Assembly (NCBI GenBank): GCA_945971355.1
Contig: CAMFPD010000100.1
Coordinates: 1 to 7,582, forward strand
DNA: 7,582 bases
Direction of reading: 5' to 3'
DNA from: an uncultured Lachnobacterium sp.
Lineage (GTDB): Bacteria > Bacillota > Clostridia > Lachnospirales > Lachnospiraceae
Part shown: positions 6,099-7,582 of the stretch, piece after piece
Layout of the letters: the number at the start of each line of letters is the position of its first letter
Position numbering within the stretch: position 1 is the stretch's first letter
Notes under the pieces: generated by a model
Database searches by the model: none
Seen by the model: the letters and a program-made list of their open reading frames with translations, nothing else
What the model was told of the DNA's origin: nothing
Translations under genes and position numbers: made by a program

Positions 6099-6132
6099 TG
6101 CGTAACAGATTTTTGTCTGTTACGCATTTTTT
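6099..6132 (+). terminator. Perfect 11-bp hairpin plus T6 inside the IS end
   Basis: TGCGTAACAGA (6099-6109) and TCTGTTACGCA (6116-6126) form an 11-bp stem with a 6-nt loop, followed on the plus strand by six Ts (6127-6132). It lies directly after the orfB stop. As a plus-strand terminator it would block read-in from the araC side, limiting antisense transcription across the transposase. On the minus strand it has no U-run, but it could protect the mRNA 3' end. Confidence 0.75.
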
Positions 6133-6949
6133 ATGCAGCCAAGAGGCTAAGCCTGTATTGAACAGGACTCATCCATCCTAGTTTCTCTTTAATTCTTTGC
6201 TCGTTATAATATTTTATATATCGTTCTATTTCAGATTTCAATTCTTCAAAACTATAATATACAACACCATAGTAGATTTCTTGCTTGAGTAACCCAAAGA
6301 AATTTTCCATGACCGAATTATCATGGCAATTCCCTTTTCTCGACATACTTTGAAAGATTCGTTCCTCTTTTAATCGTCGTGAATAGGCTTTCATTTGATA
6401 AGCCCATCCTTGATCTGAATGAAACGTTCTTCGATATGGACAATCAGACGTTATTTCTATTGCCTTTTCTAAAGCTACCAGTACATTTTCAGCAGAAGGA
6501 TGCTTATCAATTCCAAAACTTAGTATTTCGCCATTGCACATATCCATAAATGGATCGAGATACAATTTATGCATTGTCATGCGCCCCTTGGAATCCACCT
6601 CATAGTACTTAAATTCTGTTGTATCTGTTGTGATTTTCTGGTGAGGTATATGTGTGTTAAATCGTCTACGAATTCTGTTAGGTGCTATAGTTCCTACTTT
6701 GCCCTTGTAAGAACTGTATTTACGGCTCTTTCGTGTAAATGAAGTAACCTGTAGACCAAGCTTCTGCATAATTCTTTGAACCTTTTTCTTGTTAACAACA
6801 ATGTTTTGATTTCGAAGTTCTCCAAGTATACGACGATAGCCATAGTCCTTATGTAATTTCCTGATTTCAAGAATCCTTTCTTCGAGTTCCTTGTCAGGAT
6901 TTTCTCTACCAAATCTTTTTTGCCAGTACATATATGTTGCTTTAGGCAT
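6131..6949 (-). CDS. IS3-family transposase OrfB (DDE integrase core)
   Basis: From ATG 6949 this is 272 residues. It has an HTH_21-like region (about 20-65, KDYGYRRILGELR) and then the retroviral-type integrase core. The catalytic residues are D109 (TTDTTEF), D179 (FHSDQGWAY) and E215 (NSVMENFFG); the 35-residue gap between the last two is the family mark. The C-terminal YYNEQRIKEKLGWMSP motif is also typical. ATG 6949 has no SD, and the frame is open upstream to 7087 with family-like sequence (RRQFKLKDLLSYTGM) before that ATG. The working enzyme is therefore probably the OrfA-OrfB fusion made by -1 frameshifting, 473 residues long. It cuts and joins IS ends. No disrupting mutation is seen. 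Confidence 0.92.
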   Translation of the reverse strand: MPKATYMYWQKRFGRENPDKELEERILEIRKLHKDYGYRRILGELRNQNIVVNKKKVQRIMQKLGLQVTSFTRKSRKYSSYKGKVGTIAPNRIRRRFNTHIPHQKITTDTTEFKYYEVDSKGRMTMHKLYLDPFMDMCNGEILSFGIDKHPSAENVLVALEKAIEITSDCPYRRTFHSDQGWAYQMKAYSRRLKEERIFQSMSRKGNCHDNSVMENFFGLLKQEIYYGVVYYSFEELKSEIERYIKYYNEQRIKEKLGWMSPVQYRLSLLAA

Positions 6950-6972
6950 GCCTGTGTATGAGAGAAGGTCTT

Positions 6973-7551
6973 TTAATTTGAATTGTCTTCGGAGACTACT
7001 GATGATTCGAGCCGTTCTCTCATTTTTGCTTCGTCCTCTAAACGTAGTCTCCTCAGTTCTTTTAAAAATGCATTCTCTATTCTTAGCTTAAGAAGTTCAT
7101 CTTCTAATTTTTTAACATGCTCAGCACTTGTATCGGGAGTATTCTCTTCAACATGCTGAGAGATTTTATTGCAAACAGGTTTATCCAAAGTTTTCTTTCG
7201 ACCTTTCTTCTGAGGTCTTAACCCGTCGGGTCCAGCTACTCTGAATGCTTCAACCCATCTACTAATCATAGTATAATTGGTGATTCCATTTGCTAATGCC
7301 AGTTCCTCGTATGAGACCTCGTTTGATAAATAAGATTCTACCATATGAAGCTTGAATTCAAAAGAATAATTATTATTCTCCCTACTTCTTTTTAAGCCTT
7401 CATCACCAAACTCATCATAATTATGAATCCATTGGCGAATCTGTCTAGCACTTTTAACATTATATTTTTTTGCTAGTGTTTTTGAACCAACACCTAAACT
7501 TAGATGCTCAAGAACAATTTTTTTCTTAAACTCAAAGTTATATTTTGCCAT
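6973..7551 (-). CDS. IS3-family OrfA (double HTH and leucine-zipper protein)
   Basis: This 192-residue protein has two helix-turn-helix units (about 8-45 and 64-103) that recognise the IS ends. A basic stretch follows (QKKGRKKTLDK, about 114-124), and then a heptad-repeat coiled coil (about 146-172) used for dimerisation. The frame also reaches a TTG at 7569, but the GGAGG (7563-7567) inside that extension, with MAKYNFEFKKK being the usual N-terminus, supports ATG 7551, although the 11-nt spacing is long. Its 3' part overlaps the orfB frame by over 100 nt, which contains the slippery sites. OrfA alone generally acts as a regulator of transposition. Confidence 0.92.
   Translation of the reverse strand: MAKYNFEFKKKIVLEHLSLGVGSKTLAKKYNVKSARQIRQWIHNYDEFGDEGLKRSRENNNYSFEFKLHMVESYLSNEVSYEELALANGITNYTMISRWVEAFRVAGPDGLRPQKKGRKKTLDKPVCNKISQHVEENTPDTSAEHVKKLEDELLKLRIENAFLKELRRLRLEDEAKMRERLESSVVSEDNSN
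7021..7039 (-). promoter_or_regulatory. Alternative -1 slip site A AAA with upstream SD-like AGAGGA
   Basis: OrfA codons GCA AAA ATG (7021-7029) contain a run of five As, where P-site tRNA-Lys could slip back one base. The SD-like AGAGGA (7034-7039) lies 6 nt upstream, the kind of element that stimulates frameshifting in IS3-family genes, though here it is closer than usual. The fusion would read DEAK-NERTARIISSL, again giving 473 residues. I cannot tell which of the two sites is used. Confidence 0.4.
7060..7066 (-). promoter_or_regulatory. Programmed -1 frameshift heptamer T TTA AAA
   Basis: The heptamer is in the correct register for simultaneous slippage (OrfA codons TTA AAA, residues 163-164). 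It lies inside the orfA/orfB overlap, downstream of the orfB-frame stop TAA at 7088-7090. Slipping here joins OrfA residue 164 to 309 orfB-frame residues. Confidence 0.55.
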
Positions 7552-7560
7552 AAGAAAACC

Positions 7561-7582
7561 GACCTCCAATAGTTAGATTTTT
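7561..7582. repeat. IS end at the orfA side (outer bases missing)
   Basis: GACCTCCAATAGTTAG followed by ATTTTT runs to the window edge. The first bases double as the orfA SD on the minus strand. If the next bases outside are GGGGTCA-like, this completes the terminal repeat matching 6074-6085. Confidence 0.5.

Larger units (their letters stand above)
6074..7582 (-). mobile_element. IS3-family (IS150-like) insertion sequence, right tip cut by window edge
   Basis: The element is about 1.5 kb, with orfA and orfB in 0 and -1 frames, a D-D-(35)E transposase, and a left end that starts TGACCCCAAAAAGTTAGAC, typical of IS150-group ends. The other end, read inward, begins at the window edge with AAAAATCTAACT. 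By comparison, about 7 more bases (TGACCCC-like) should follow outside, so only the tip is missing. Both frames are intact, so the copy may be active. The target duplication cannot be checked because the right flank is absent; AGG or GAGG before 6074 would be the left copy. It lies convergent to the araC-type gene and does not break a recognisable gene. Confidence 0.9.

Noticed and set aside
6694..6912. A minus-strand ORF of 72 codons within orfB
   Set aside because: It overlaps the conserved OrfB frame and has no SD or family features.

Overview
The window looks like chromosomal DNA from a xylan-using Firmicute, most likely Lachnospiraceae (Butyrivibrio, Pseudobutyrivibrio, Roseburia or a relative). 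The DNA is AT-rich, Shine-Dalgarno (SD) sequences are strong and GGAGG-like, a surface protein ends in a KTGD-type sorting signal, and an intracellular family-115 xylan alpha-glucuronidase is present. The taxonomic call is an inference, because there is no rRNA or other marker gene.

Left part (1-1885), minus strand, read right to left. A promoter at 1860-1888 precedes a 199-residue protein with a ParB/sulfiredoxin-like domain. Its stop codon overlaps the SD of a 23-codon leader-like ORF that resembles a signal peptide. The leader ORF overlaps, by ATGA, the start of a long secreted protein that lacks its own SD. That protein has a signal peptide, a beta-sandwich-like domain, a Thr/Asp/Lys/Pro tandem-repeat linker, a second domain and a KTGD wall-anchoring region, and it runs off the left edge.

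Centre (1925-5901). A GH115 alpha-glucuronidase (minus) and an AraC-family regulator (plus) are divergently transcribed from a 170-bp shared region. That region holds a recognisable araC promoter and two perfect inverted repeats, which are candidate operators. The likely arrangement is a local sugar-responsive switch: the regulator senses a xylan-derived ligand and controls the cytoplasmic enzyme that removes (4-O-methyl)glucuronic acid from imported xylo-oligosaccharides.

Right part (5902-7582). A 170-bp spacer carries, on the minus strand, possible promoter boxes, a hairpin with a short U-run, a near-perfect SD and a 7-codon ORF, which looks like a stranded 5' leader. It also carries a strong minus-strand terminator that abuts an IS3-family (IS150-like) insertion sequence starting at about 6074. 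The IS encodes OrfA and OrfB in 0/-1 frames with a canonical slippery heptamer, and lacks only its last few bases at the right edge. A perfect 11-bp hairpin with a T-run lies just inside its orfB end.

I did not find tRNA, rRNA, CRISPR or a clearly new multi-gene system. The least ordinary items are the leader-ORF/ATGA coupling ahead of the surface protein, the stranded leader at 5906-6026, and the operator-like repeats between araC and the GH115 gene.
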